From the NCBI RefSeq assembly GCF_000472425.1, contig NZ_AXAI01000009.1, positions 275,712 to 339,711 on the forward strand: a DNA stretch of 64,000 nt. The letters run 5' to 3'. Origin of the DNA: Bradyrhizobium sp. Tv2a-2 (lineage in GTDB: Bacteria; Pseudomonadota; Alphaproteobacteria; Rhizobiales; Xanthobacteraceae). Under the pieces are notes generated by a model. It was not told the origin of the DNA, ran no database searches, and was given only the letters and a program-made list of their open reading frames with translations. Positions 26,402-35,538 of the stretch are shown piece after piece; positions within the stretch are counted from its first letter, which is position 1, and the number at the start of each line of letters is the position of its first letter. The translations under genes and the position numbers were made by a program.

Positions 26402-27964
26402 ATGACCGATCGTCCGACCGACCTCTCGTCGTTCCCATCCTATCGGCAACCGGGCCGCACATTGCTGTCGGCGCGGAAGTTTGCGCTGATGGCATCGGTG
26501 GTCGCCGGCCTTGGTGTCGCGGCCTATGGCTTCAGCCCCGTGCGCGATGTCAACGTGTTCTCCACCCCGGCGCATGCCGAGGCCACGGGCCAGCGGCCGA
26601 TCGGCTTTGCCGACATTGTCGAGCGGGTGAAACCCACGGTCATCTCGGTCAAGGTCAATATCAACGAGAAGGTCGCGAAGAACGACGACGGCGACGATGA
26701 TTCGCCATTCCCGCCGGGCTCCCCCATGGAGCGTTTCTTCCGCCGCTTCGGCGGCGGCGACCTTCCGCCCGGCCTGCGTGGCGGCGGCAAGCGCGTGATC
26801 ACGGGCCAGGGCTCGGGCTTCTTCATCTCGGCCGATGGCTATGCGGTGACCAACAACCACGTGGTTGACGGCGCGAGCAAGGTCGAGGTGACGGCCGACG
26901 ACGGCAAGACCTACAGCGCCAAGGTGATTGGAACCGACGCGCGCACCGATCTCGCGCTGATCAAGGTCGAGGGCGGCTCGAATTTCGCTTTCGCCAAGCT
27001 CGCCGACGGCAAGCCGCGGATTGGCGACTGGGTGCTCGCGGTCGGCAACCCCTTCGGGCTTGGCGGCACGGTGACTGCCGGCATCGTCTCGGCCATGGGC
27101 CGCGACATCGGCAACGGTCCCTATGACGATTTCATCCAGATCGATGCGCCCGTGAACAAGGGCAATTCCGGTGGTCCGGCCTTCGACGTCGATGGCGACG
27201 TCGTCGGTGTCAACACCGCGATCTATTCGCCCTCCGGCGGCAGCGTCGGAATCGCCTTCTCTATTCCTGCGTCGACCGTGAAGAGCGTCGTCGCCCAGCT
27301 CAAGGACAAGGGCTCCGTTAGCCGCGGCTGGATCGGCGTGCAGATTCAGCCCGTCACCCAGGACATCGCCGACAGCCTCGGCATGAAGAAGGCGGAAGGC
27401 GCGCTGGTGGCCGAACCCCAGAAGGATGGCCCGGCGGCCAAGGCCGGCATCGAATCCGGCGACGTCATCACCTCGGTGAACGGCGATAACGTCAAGGATG
27501 CCCGCGAGCTGGCGCGCACCATCGGCGGCATGGCGCCGGGCGCCGCGATCAAGCTCAACGTGCTGCACAAGGGCCAGGACAAGGTCGTCAACATCACGCT
27601 CGGCCAGCTGCCGAACACGATCGAGGCCAAGGCCGACAACGGCAATGACGACAATGGCGGCAAGGCCACCCGCGGCACCGACGTGCCCAAGCTCGGCATG
27701 ACGGTTGCGCCCGCCACAAGCGTCGCCGGCGCTGGCAAGGATGGTGTCGTCGTCACCGATGTTGACCCGAAGAGTGCGGCCGCCGAGCGCGGCTTCAAGG
27801 AAGGCGATGTCATTCTCGAGGTCGCCGGCAAGACGGTGACCAGCGCCAACGACGTGCGCGAGGCGATCAATGCGGCGCGTTCCGACAACAAGAACAGCGT
27901 CCTGATGCGTGTGAAGACCGGCGGCCAGTCGCGTTTTGTCGCAGTCCCCTTGGCCAAGGGTTAG
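26402..27964 (+). CDS. degP: Periplasmic serine protease of the DegP/HtrA family
   Basis: The 520-residue protein has an N-terminal membrane segment or signal (about residues 26-45). The trypsin-like domain carries the triad His153 (NNHVVDG), Asp183 (TDLALIK) and Ser256 (GNSGGPAF). Two PDZ domains follow (about 290-390 and 420-515). An acidic insertion with Asp/Pro (about residues 93-105) and a glycine-rich segment precede the protease core. GGAGAAAG lies before the ATG at 26402. It degrades or refolds damaged envelope proteins. A strong terminator follows. It precedes a two-component pair that may control envelope stress. Confidence 0.94.
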   Translation: MTDRPTDLSSFPSYRQPGRTLLSARKFALMASVVAGLGVAAYGFSPVRDVNVFSTPAHAEATGQRPIGFADIVERVKPTVISVKVNINEKVAKNDDGDDDSPFPPGSPMERFFRRFGGGDLPPGLRGGGKRVITGQGSGFFISADGYAVTNNHVVDGASKVEVTADDGKTYSAKVIGTDARTDLALIKVEGGSNFAFAKLADGKPRIGDWVLAVGNPFGLGGTVTAGIVSAMGRDIGNGPYDDFIQIDAPVNKGNSGGPAFDVDGDVVGVNTAIYSPSGGSVGIAFSIPASTVKSVVAQLKDKGSVSRGWIGVQIQPVTQDIADSLGMKKAEGALVAEPQKDGPAAKAGIESGDVITSVNGDNVKDARELARTIGGMAPGAAIKLNVLHKGQDKVVNITLGQLPNTIEAKADNGNDDNGGKATRGTDVPKLGMTVAPATSVAGAGKDGVVVTDVDPKSAAAERGFKEGDVILEVAGKTVTSANDVREAINAARSDNKNSVLMRVKTGGQSRFVAVPLAKG

Positions 27965-28021
27965 GCGCTTACCAGATGGAGGGTGTCGCCGGCATTGTCG
28001 CCCCCGCCGACGGCTCTTTCC

Positions 28022-28048
28022 CGGGAGCGGGCTCGATGTCCGCTCCCG
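28022..28048. repeat. Inverted repeat downstream of degP
   Basis: CGGGAGCGG at 28022-28030 pairs perfectly with CCGCTCCCG at 28040-28048 across a 9-base loop. No U-tract follows. It precedes the stronger intrinsic terminator by about 50 bases and may act as a 3' stabiliser or a first terminator for degP. Confidence 0.55.
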
Positions 28049-28094
28049 CCTCAAACCTTCCGGTGGAATTGCCCCCCTCCGTCGGAAGGGTAAA

Positions 28095-28132
28095 GGGCGG
28101 TGAGGTCCCCCAGCTTCACCGCCCACTTTTTT
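28095..28132 (+). terminator. Intrinsic terminator of degP
   Basis: A perfect 9-base stem (GGGCGGTGA / TCACCGCCC) with a 12-base loop is followed within two bases by a run of six T. This is a textbook Rho-independent terminator and separates degP from the response regulator gene downstream. Confidence 0.85.
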
Positions 28133-28240
28133 CGATCAACCTGATGGCGTGAGGCGCGCTCTTTCCAAACCTTGCACGAACGAGCAGCTCGCGCCATGTT
28201 GAAGGAAAGTCGAACAACTTTGAGCACGTCCGACAAGCAA

Positions 28241-28921
28241 ATGCGCCTGCTGATCATCGAAGACGACCGCGAGTCCGCCGACTACCTCGTCAAGGCGTTC
28301 CGTGAGGTCGGTCACATCGCCGATCTCGCCGGTGACGGCGAGGAGGGCCTGGCCATGGCCGAGGGCGGCGACTACGACGTGCTGGTGGTGGATCGCATGC
28401 TGCCCAAGCGCGACGGCCTGTCGGTGATCGGTGCGCTGCGCGACAAGGCCAACCGCACGCCGGTGCTCATTCTCTCCGCGCTCGGCCAGGTCGACGACCG
28501 CATCAAGGGCCTGCGCGCCGGCGGCGACGACTACTTGCCGAAGCCCTATTCATTCGCCGAGCTGTTGGCGCGGGTCGAGGTGTTGTCGCGCCGCAATGTC
28601 GGTCCGAGCGAGGAAACCACCTACCGCGTCGGGGATCTCGAGCTTGACCGCCTCTCGCACCGCGTGGCGCGCGGCAAGGATGAATTGACCCTGCAGCCGC
28701 GCGAGTTCCGGCTGCTCGAATATCTGATGAAGCATGCCGGGCAGGTGGTGACCCGCACCATGCTTCTGGAAAATGTCTGGGACTATCATTTCGATCCGCA
28801 GACCAATGTGATCGACGTGCATATTTCGCGGCTGCGTTCCAAGATCGACAAGGGTTTCGATCGGCCGCTGCTCCATACCATCCGTGGCGCCGGGTACATG
28901 ATCCGTGACGGCATTCGGTAA
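28241..28921 (+). CDS. OmpR-family response regulator
   Basis: The 226-residue protein has a receiver (Asp8-Asp9, phospho-Asp51 in VVDRMLPKRDG, Lys in LPKPYSF) and a winged-helix output domain with LQPREFRLLEYLMKH and HFDPQTNVIDVHISRLRSK. The ATG at 28241 gives a standard receiver N-terminus; an ATG at 28196 would add 15 residues. Its stop overlaps the kinase start by 17 bases. It is the first gene of a unit with the kinase and glnE. The segment NVWDYHFDPQTNVIDVH recalls the QseB/CopR/TctD subgroup, but the signal cannot be told. Confidence 0.88.
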   Translation: MRLLIIEDDRESADYLVKAFREVGHIADLAGDGEEGLAMAEGGDYDVLVVDRMLPKRDGLSVIGALRDKANRTPVLILSALGQVDDRIKGLRAGGDDYLPKPYSFAELLARVEVLSRRNVGPSEETTYRVGDLELDRLSHRVARGKDELTLQPREFRLLEYLMKHAGQVVTRTMLLENVWDYHFDPQTNVIDVHISRLRSKIDKGFDRPLLHTIRGAGYMIRDGIR

Positions 28922-30368
28922 ACTGGTCCGAACCACTGCGTTTCGGCTGACGCTGTTTTATCTGTTTCTGTTTGCGCTTTTTGCTGCGTCCCTGGTCGGC
29001 TATTTCGCCTGGAACACCCGGAGACTGATCACCGAGCAGATCACCACGACGGTGAATGCTGAGGTCGGCGAGATTACCGACATCTATAATCGCCGCGGCC
29101 TGCGCGGTCTCGTCTTCAACATCGAAAGCCGCGCGCTGCGGCCGGGCTCCAATCTCTATCTCGTCACCACGCCAACGGGTGTAGCGATCGCCGGCAATGT
29201 CGGCTCGCTCGCGCCGGGCGTGATAAGTACCATCGGCTGGTCCGAGACCGCGTATCGCCGGCTCGAGGACCAGGACCGCTCCGACCATCGCGCGCTGGTG
29301 CGCGTCACCGAGCTGCCAGACGGCATTCGCCTGTTGATCGGACGCGACCTCGACGAGCGGCGTCGCATGTTCGTCATCGTCGCCAAGGCGGCGCAATGGT
29401 CGGTGCTGGTCGTCGTGGTGCTCGGCATCCTCGGCGGCATCTTCGTCGCGCGGCGGGTGCTGCAGCGGATCGATGCCATGACCGGTACGACCCAGCGCAT
29501 CATGACGGGCGACCTCAGCGGGCGGCTGCCGGTGGGCCGCAGTGGCGACGAACTCGATCGCCTCGCCGAGAACCTCAATGCCATGCTCGAGCGCATCGAG
29601 GCGCTGATGAAGGGCCTGAAGGAGGTCTCGGACAATATCGCCCATGACCTCAAGACCCCGTTGACACGCCTGCGCAATCGCGCCGAGGACGCGCTCGCCA
29701 AATCGAGCTGCGAGGCCGATTACCGCGCGGCGCTGGAGCGCACCATCGAGGAATCCGACGGCCTCATTCGTACCTTCAATGCGCTTCTGATGATTGCGCG
29801 CGCGGAATCGGGACAGGCGCGCGGCAACATGGATGATTTCGACGCGGCCGACGTCGCAAGCGGCATTCACGAGCTCTATGAACCGCTCGCCGAAGACGAC
29901 GGCATGACGCTGCGGCTGAAGACCGCGCCGGCGCCGCTGCACGGCAACCGCGAGCTGATCGGCCAGGCGCTCGCCAATCTGGTCGAGAATGCCATCAAGT
30001 ACGGCAAGCCCGCGCAGGCCCCGCAGCCCGGTACGGTCGTCAGCCTCGACACCAGGCAGATCCTGATCGAAGCGCGGCGCGAGGGCGATACGGTGCTGCT
30101 CAGTGTCACCGACCACGGCCCCGGCATTCCTGAGGCCGACCGCAAGCATGCGGTGGAGCGCTTCGTCCGGCTCGATTCCAGTCGCAGCCAGCCCGGTTCC
30201 GGCCTCGGTCTGAGCCTCGCCTCTGCGGTCGCAACGCTGCACGGCGGCGAGCTGAGGTTGAGCGATGCTCACCCCGGCCTCGTGGCGACGCTGGCGATTC
30301 CCTTCCGGAACGGGGCCAGTGAGAGGCTTGCGGCTCAAACGCTGGATGTGCCACAGAAGGTGGCATGA
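28905..30368 (+). CDS. Membrane sensor histidine kinase
   Basis: The 487-residue kinase has transmembrane helices at about 13-35 and 162-182, a periplasmic region of about 125 residues, and a HAMP domain (ARRVLQRIDAMTGTTQRIM). The phospho-His is in DNIAHDLKTPLTRL. The ATPase domain shows NLVENAIKYG, DHGPGIP and GSGLGLSLA. It overlaps the regulator gene upstream by 17 bases, and its TGA overlaps the glnE ATG as ATGA. It is the cognate kinase of that regulator. The C-terminal 20 residues extend beyond the usual ATPase end. Confidence 0.9.
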   Translation: MTAFGKLVRTTAFRLTLFYLFLFALFAASLVGYFAWNTRRLITEQITTTVNAEVGEITDIYNRRGLRGLVFNIESRALRPGSNLYLVTTPTGVAIAGNVGSLAPGVISTIGWSETAYRRLEDQDRSDHRALVRVTELPDGIRLLIGRDLDERRRMFVIVAKAAQWSVLVVVVLGILGGIFVARRVLQRIDAMTGTTQRIMTGDLSGRLPVGRSGDELDRLAENLNAMLERIEALMKGLKEVSDNIAHDLKTPLTRLRNRAEDALAKSSCEADYRAALERTIEESDGLIRTFNALLMIARAESGQARGNMDDFDAADVASGIHELYEPLAEDDGMTLRLKTAPAPLHGNRELIGQALANLVENAIKYGKPAQAPQPGTVVSLDTRQILIEARREGDTVLLSVTDHGPGIPEADRKHAVERFVRLDSSRSQPGSGLGLSLASAVATLHGGELRLSDAHPGLVATLAIPFRNGASERLAAQTLDVPQKVA

Positions 30369-33328
30369 CTGCCTCCGCGCCCGGCAATGCGGACGAACTC
30401 AGGCTGGCCGCGCGGTTCGTCGAAGCACCCTATATTGCCGCCTCAGAACAGGCCGAACAGAAACTGGCTGACTGGCTCGCCGAGCTGGAGCCGGAGCAGT
30501 CGGCCGCGCTCGACGCGCTGTTCGAGGCCCCCGTAGCGAAACGGGTTCTGCTCGGCATTGTCGCGTTTTCGCCCTATCTGTTCGACCTCGTTCGCAGCGA
30601 TGCAGCCCGCCTGATCCGGCTCTTGCGCAGCGATCCGGATCGCCATCTCGCGGCGCTGATCGAGACCGCGTTCGGCGAGGTCTTTGCCGCGCCCGGCGAG
30701 ACCGAGGTGATGCGGCTGTTGCGCCGGCTGAAGGCGGAGGCGGCGCTCTTGATCGCGCTGTGCGACATCGGCGGCGTCTGGCCGGTGATGCGGGTGACCG
30801 CGGCGTTGACCGAGCTTGCCTGCGCCTCGGTGCAGGCGGGCCTGCGCTATCTGCTCCGCCAGGAATCCGTGCGGGGCCGGCTGGCACCCGCCGACCACGA
30901 GCGGCCGGAGCAGGACAGCGGACTGTTCGTGCTGGCCATGGGCAAGATGGGGGCGGACGAACTCAACTATTCCAGCGATATCGACCTGATCGTGTTCTTC
31001 GATCCCAAGGCGCCGACGCTGGCGCGCGACATCGAGCCGCAGCCCTTCTTCGTCCGCATCACGCAAGGCCTGGCGCGGCTCCTACAGCAGCGCACCGGCG
31101 ACGGCTATGTGTTCCGCGTCGACTTGCGGCTGCGGCCCGATCCGGCCTCGACACAGGTCGCGATCTCCACCGACGCGGCGCTGCATTATTACGAGCGGGA
31201 AGGGCGGACCTGGGAGCGCGCGGCGATGATCAAGGCGCGCCCCTGTGCCGGCGATCTCATCGAGGGCGGTGCGATGATCGCGGACCTTTCGCCCTTTGTC
31301 TGGCGCAAGCATTTGGATTTCGCCGCGCTTGCCGACGTCCACGAGATGAAGCGGCAGATGCAGACCTATCGCGGCCAGAGCGAGATCGCGGTCGAAGGCC
31401 ACAACGTCAAGATCGGCCGTGGCGGCATCCGCGAGATCGAGTTCTTTGCGCAGACCCAGCAATTGATCGCCGGCGGGCGCCACGCGGAGCTGCGCGTGCG
31501 CCCGACCCTGGCGGCGCTGGAGGTGCTCGCCAGCAGCAGCTGGATCACCCATGAGGCGCGCGACGAGCTGAGCGCGGCCTACCAATTCCTGCGCCGCGTC
31601 GAGCACCGTCTGCAGATGGTCGCCGACGAGCAGACCCACAGCCTGCCCGAGGAGGTCGAGGCAGTGGAACGCTTTGCACAGTTCTTCGGCTATGACAGCC
31701 GCGAGGCGTTTGCGAGCGACCTGCTTGCCCAGCTCAACATCGTTCAGGCGCATTACAGCAAACTGTTCGAGGGCGACGACCCGACCGGCACTGTGAAATT
31801 GCCACCGATCAATTATGGCGCCGGACCCGAAGACCAGCGTCTGGTGAACCATCTCGCGACCATGGGCTTCGAGGAGCCGGGGAAGGTTGCCGAGACCGTG
31901 CTGGAGTGGATGCGCGGCGAGTACCGCGTATTTCGAACGGAATCTACGCGCGCCGCCTTTGCCGAATTCCTGCCGGCGCTGATGGATGGTCTTGCGCACG
32001 CCGACGAGCCCGATCGCGCGGTCGCGGCCTTCGACCGCTTCCTGCAGGCGTTGCAGCGCGGCGGCCGGCTGATCACGCTGCTCAGCCAGAACCGCGACCT
32101 GGTCGCGCTGGTGGCGCTGGTGCTCGGGGCTGCGCCACGGCTCGGCGACATGCTGGCGCGGCAGCCGCAATTGATGGACGGGCTGATCGATCCGCGCTTC
32201 TTCGGCGCCATGCCCGACCAGCGCGAATTGTCGGTCCGGCTCGCGGCGACGCTCAAGGAGGCGGCTGCTTACGAAGAATTTCTCGACCGCCTGCGCCTGT
32301 TCGGCCAGGAGAGCCTGTTTTTGATCGGCACCCGCATTCTCTCCGGCACGGTGTCCGCCCAGCAGGCGAGCACGGCTTTTGCCGACGTCGCCGAGGGCAT
32401 CGTGCACACCGTCCACGGCCTGGTGACGGATCGCTTTGCCGCCCAGCACGGCCGCATCCGGGGGCAGGAGACCGCGATCCTCGCGATGGGCCGGCTCGGC
32501 AGCCGCGAGATGACCGCGTCCTCCGATCTCGACCTGATCCTGCTCTACGATTTCGACCCTGAAAATCCGGACTCTGACGGCGAGAAGTCGCTGCATGGCG
32601 CGCATTATTTTGCGCGCTTCACCCAACGGCTGATTTCGGCCTTCACCATCCGTACCAATTACGGCGTGCTGTACGAGATCGACATGCGGCTGCGCCCCTC
32701 GGGCCGTGCCGGGCCGCTTGCGTCCCACATCGCCTCGTTCGCAGACTACCAGGAGCACGAAGCCTGGACCTGGGAGCACATGGCGCTGACACGTGCGCGG
32801 GTGATCTCGGCCTCGCCAGGGTTTCGCAGCCGCATCGAGGCGGTCATTCGCACCGCGCTGACGCGACCGCGCGATGCTGCGAGCGTTGCCCACGATGTCG
32901 CCGACATGCGCCGGGCGATCGCCCAGGAGAAGGGCGAGGATGATCTCTGGAATTTGAAATATGCGGCCGGCGGCACGCTCGACATCGATTTCATCGCGCA
33001 ATATCTGCAGCTCGTGCATGGCGCCGAGAAGCCCGAGATTCTCGACGTCTCGACGCTCGAGGTGCTGGAGAAGGCCGAGCAGTTAGGGGTGCTGCCGCAT
33101 GCCTCCGCCGAGGTGCTGCGCGCGGCCGTCCGGCTCTATCACGACCTGACCCAGATCCTGCGGCTCTGCGTCAGCGAGCGTTTCAACCCGGAAACTGCCG
33201 GCGACGATCTCCTGCACGTCATGGCCCGCGCCGGCGACGCCCCGGATTTCTCCTCGCTCGAGGCGCGGATGAAGGAGACCCAGGCCGAGGTGCGGCGGCT
33301 GTTCGGGGTGATCGTGGAAGGGCGGTAA
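30365..33328 (+). CDS. glnE: Bifunctional glutamine synthetase adenylyltransferase/adenylyl-removing enzyme
   Basis: The 987-residue protein has two nucleotidyltransferase domains. The N-terminal one (GKMGADELNYSSDIDL, about residues 193-208) is the deadenylylating half. The C-terminal one (GRLGSREMTASSDLDL, about 708-723) is the adenylylating half. Regulatory helical domains follow each; FVWRKHLDF and GRGGIREIEFFAQ are conserved. It switches glutamine synthetase off or on according to PII and glutamine. The start overlaps the upstream kinase gene by four bases, so it is translationally coupled to a two-component system. Both active sites retain the paired aspartates. Confidence 0.97.
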   Translation: MTASAPGNADELRLAARFVEAPYIAASEQAEQKLADWLAELEPEQSAALDALFEAPVAKRVLLGIVAFSPYLFDLVRSDAARLIRLLRSDPDRHLAALIETAFGEVFAAPGETEVMRLLRRLKAEAALLIALCDIGGVWPVMRVTAALTELACASVQAGLRYLLRQESVRGRLAPADHERPEQDSGLFVLAMGKMGADELNYSSDIDLIVFFDPKAPTLARDIEPQPFFVRITQGLARLLQQRTGDGYVFRVDLRLRPDPASTQVAISTDAALHYYEREGRTWERAAMIKARPCAGDLIEGGAMIADLSPFVWRKHLDFAALADVHEMKRQMQTYRGQSEIAVEGHNVKIGRGGIREIEFFAQTQQLIAGGRHAELRVRPTLAALEVLASSSWITHEARDELSAAYQFLRRVEHRLQMVADEQTHSLPEEVEAVERFAQFFGYDSREAFASDLLAQLNIVQAHYSKLFEGDDPTGTVKLPPINYGAGPEDQRLVNHLATMGFEEPGKVAETVLEWMRGEYRVFRTESTRAAFAEFLPALMDGLAHADEPDRAVAAFDRFLQALQRGGRLITLLSQNRDLVALVALVLGAAPRLGDMLARQPQLMDGLIDPRFFGAMPDQRELSVRLAATLKEAAAYEEFLDRLRLFGQESLFLIGTRILSGTVSAQQASTAFADVAEGIVHTVHGLVTDRFAAQHGRIRGQETAILAMGRLGSREMTASSDLDLILLYDFDPENPDSDGEKSLHGAHYFARFTQRLISAFTIRTNYGVLYEIDMRLRPSGRAGPLASHIASFADYQEHEAWTWEHMALTRARVISASPGFRSRIEAVIRTALTRPRDAASVAHDVADMRRAIAQEKGEDDLWNLKYAAGGTLDIDFIAQYLQLVHGAEKPEILDVSTLEVLEKAEQLGVLPHASAEVLRAAVRLYHDLTQILRLCVSERFNPETAGDDLLHVMARAGDAPDFSSLEARMKETQAEVRRLFGVIVEGR

Positions 33329-33421
33329 AGCGCGCACGTCATGATCGGAGCGCCGGTCGTTTTCGGACATCATCTCCACATCCAACTCGCGTTGGAACGC
33401 CGGGGCCGGTATAGCGGCTCC

Positions 33422-34006
33422 ATGCTCGACTTCGCCGCCCAATATGAAGCATTTAGACGCCGCGATTCCGCGTGGGACGGAGTGGTGTTTGTGGCGGTCA
33501 AGACGACCGGCGTCTATTGTCGCCCGGTGTGCCCGGCGCGAACGCCGCTGGCGCGCAATGTCAGCTTCTATCGCAGCGCGGCGGCGGCGGAGCGTGGCGG
33601 CTTCAGGCCTTGTCTGAGATGCCGTCCAGAAACCGCTCCGTTCTGTCCCGCCTGGAAGGGTACAAGGACGACGGTCGAGCGCGCGTTGACCCTGATCGAA
33701 AGTGGCGCGCTTGACCGTGGTGACGTTGACGAGCTTGCCCAACGGCTCGGGGTCGGATCACGTCATTTATCACGGCTCTTTGCTGAGCATCTCGACGCGT
33801 CGCCGCTGCAAGTCGCACTCTCGCTGCGTATACGCCGCGCCAAACATCTCCTCGACGGTACTGATCTTCCGATCGGCCTCATCGCCGAGCGCGCAGGTTT
33901 TTCCAGCGCGCGGCGTTTGACCGCTGCGTTTGCCAGGCTCTACGGCAAGCCTCCCTCAGCTGTCCGGAAACGAGCATCGGCGTCGCCCAAAACTGCAACG
34001 CGCTAA
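33422..34006 (+). CDS. AdaA-like methylphosphotriester-sensing AraC regulator
   Basis: The 194-residue protein has the Ada zinc-binding domain with Cys33, Cys37, Cys64 and Cys67 (YCRPVC ... PCLRC), where the first cysteine normally accepts a methyl group from DNA phosphotriesters. An AraC-type double helix-turn-helix follows (LAQRLGVGSRHLSRLFAEHL, then IAERAGFSSARRLTAAFARL). There is no O6-methylguanine transferase or AlkA domain, so it resembles Bacillus AdaA rather than E. coli Ada. The start at 33422 gives the normal Ada N-terminus; an in-frame upstream extension is unlike the family. It would activate alkylation repair genes; none are adjacent. Confidence 0.87.
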   Translation: MLDFAAQYEAFRRRDSAWDGVVFVAVKTTGVYCRPVCPARTPLARNVSFYRSAAAAERGGFRPCLRCRPETAPFCPAWKGTRTTVERALTLIESGALDRGDVDELAQRLGVGSRHLSRLFAEHLDASPLQVALSLRIRRAKHLLDGTDLPIGLIAERAGFSSARRLTAAFARLYGKPPSAVRKRASASPKTATR

Positions 34007-34022
34007 ACTTGGTGGAGAGCCC

Positions 34023-34493
34023 ATGACGATCAAGACTTACGGGACTGTAAGTGCCGAAAAACAGAAGCAAATGAGTGGGCTTGAGTTCGTGCATGGCCTT
34101 GCGAGCGGCGCGCTGCCTCTCAATACGATCGCTCAGACGCTGGGCTATGATATTGCCGAGGCGGAGAGCGGCCGCGTCGTGGTGACGCTCGTTCCGACCG
34201 CTGCCCACCTCAATCCGGCCGGCACCGTACATGGCGGCCTCACGGCGACGCTGCTCGACAGTTGCATGGGACTGGCCGTCCAATCGATGTTGGACAAGGG
34301 AGTCAGCCAGACGACACTCGAGTTTAAGATTTCGCTTCTGCGCCCAATCACGCCCGAGACCGGCGAGGTCAGGGCTGAGGGCAGGGTGCTGAGCTGTGGC
34401 CGTCGCGTCGGCACGGCGGAAGGGCGCGTCGTGGACGGCAACGGCCGATTGCTCGCGCACGGCACCACGACGTGTCTTGTTTTCCCGAGCTAG
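34023..34493 (+). CDS. PaaI-type hotdog-fold thioesterase
   Basis: The 156-residue protein shows the PaaI/YdiI pattern: HLNPAGTVHGGLTATLLDSCMGLAVQS, where the HGG loop and following acidic residue form the acyl-CoA thioesterase site, and LEFKISLLRPI and VRAEGRVLSCGRRVGTAEGRV in the beta-sheet. A GGAGAGCCC stretch lies directly before the ATG. It follows the AdaA-like gene by 16 bases and may be co-transcribed. It converges on fdsD, with which it shares the four bases CTAG as stop codons. The acyl-CoA substrate is unknown. Confidence 0.85.
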   Translation: MTIKTYGTVSAEKQKQMSGLEFVHGLASGALPLNTIAQTLGYDIAEAESGRVVVTLVPTAAHLNPAGTVHGGLTATLLDSCMGLAVQSMLDKGVSQTTLEFKISLLRPITPETGEVRAEGRVLSCGRRVGTAEGRVVDGNGRLLAHGTTTCLVFPS

Positions 34494-34702
34494 GCCTTCT
34501 TCAGTGTCGTCAGCGCGTCGCGGACGTTGGGTTCGAGGCCTTCGCCGCCCTTGTCGAGATGCGCAAGGATGGCGGAGCGCATCCGCGGGTCCCAGAATTT
34601 ACGGATGTGCTCGGCGATGCCGGGCACCGCCTTGTCGTGGCCCTGGCTGTTGAAGAACTTGCCGATCTGGTTGGCCATGTAGATCAGCCGGTCAGGCGAC
34701 AT
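34490..34702 (-). CDS. fdsD: Formate dehydrogenase delta subunit FdsD
   Basis: The 70-residue product (MSPDRLIYMANQIGKFFNSQ ... KFWDPRMRSAILAHLDKGG) matches the small FdsD subunit that closes the fdsGBACD operon. FdsD is needed for formate dehydrogenase activity, probably during cofactor insertion. The start at 34702 overlaps the end of fdsC by 11 bases. Its stop overlaps the convergent thioesterase stop by four bases. Confidence 0.9.
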   Translation of the reverse strand: MSPDRLIYMANQIGKFFNSQGHDKAVPGIAEHIRKFWDPRMRSAILAHLDKGGEGLEPNVRDALTTLKKA

Positions 34703-35534
34703 CTTCGATTTCCTTGTTTGTTTCACTCACGCCCGCCTTGGCGGTGATCCGCCCGGGGTGGGTGAAGATTTCAAAACCGTCGGCGCGGGCAACCGCCACA
34801 AGCGTGATGCCAGCGGCGTCTGCCATCCGTACCGCGAGCGCGGTGGGGGCGGAGACGGCGACCATGACCGTTGCGCCAAGGCTTGCAGCCTTCTGCACCA
34901 TCTCGACCGACACCCGGCTGGTCAGCAGCACCAGCCCTTCGCTTGCAACGACGTGCGCCCGTGCCAGCGCGCCGCAGAGCTTGTCGAGCGCATTGTGGCG
35001 TCCGACATCCTCGCGCAGGGCGACGACGCCATGCTTCGGTGTCCAGAATGCGGCCGCGTGCACGGCGCGCGTTTCGATGTTGATCTCCTGCAGCGGCGCG
35101 ATGCTCTGCATCGCCGTCATCACCTCGGCTTGCGAGAATCGTCGTCCTTGCGGCACTGCGGCGGCGGGCCGCAGCGCCTCCGAGATCGAGTCGATGCCGC
35201 ACAGGCCGCAGCCGGTGGGACCGGCGATCTGCCGCCGTCGCTCGCCGAGATGGGCTGCCTTCTCGTCCTGCAGCCACATCCTGAGCTCGATGCCCTCGCC
35301 GAGATCGACGAGCTCGATCGACTGAATATCATCGGGCGTCTGCACGATGCCTTCGCTCAGGCTGAAGCCGACCGCAAAATCCGTCAGGTTTTGCGGTGTA
35401 CCCATCATCACGGCGTAGGTGCCCCCATTGTAGGTCAGCGCCAGCGCGGTCTCCTCCGGAACGGTGCGCGCGCCTTCGAGCTGGCGGCCGTCGCGCCAGA
35501 CCTGCCGATTGACGCTGCGCACCGGCCTGTGCAT
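34692..35534 (-). CDS. fdsC: Formate dehydrogenase accessory sulfurtransferase FdsC/FdhD
   Basis: The 280-residue protein is an FdhD homologue. The catalytic cysteine motif is GPTGCGLCGID (Cys109 and Cys112), and LREDVGRHNALDKLCGAL and LTSRVSVEMVQKAA are conserved. FdhD/FdsC delivers sulfur to the bis-MGD molybdenum cofactor and hands it to FdsA. The start at 35534 directly follows the fdsA stop (TAG, then four bases, then ATG); an upstream ATG at 35597 lies within fdsA and is not needed. Genes before and after it in the operon confirm the role. Confidence 0.93.
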   Translation of the reverse strand: MHRPVRSVNRQVWRDGRQLEGARTVPEETALALTYNGGTYAVMMGTPQNLTDFAVGFSLSEGIVQTPDDIQSIELVDLGEGIELRMWLQDEKAAHLGERRRQIAGPTGCGLCGIDSISEALRPAAAVPQGRRFSQAEVMTAMQSIAPLQEINIETRAVHAAAFWTPKHGVVALREDVGRHNALDKLCGALARAHVVASEGLVLLTSRVSVEMVQKAASLGATVMVAVSAPTALAVRMADAAGITLVAVARADGFEIFTHPGRITAKAGVSETNKEIEDVA

Positions 35535-35538
35535 TCGC

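Noticed and set aside
26381..28126. Open frame of 581 codons on the minus strand
   Set aside because: Mirror frame of degP, which has the complete protease triad and PDZ domains.
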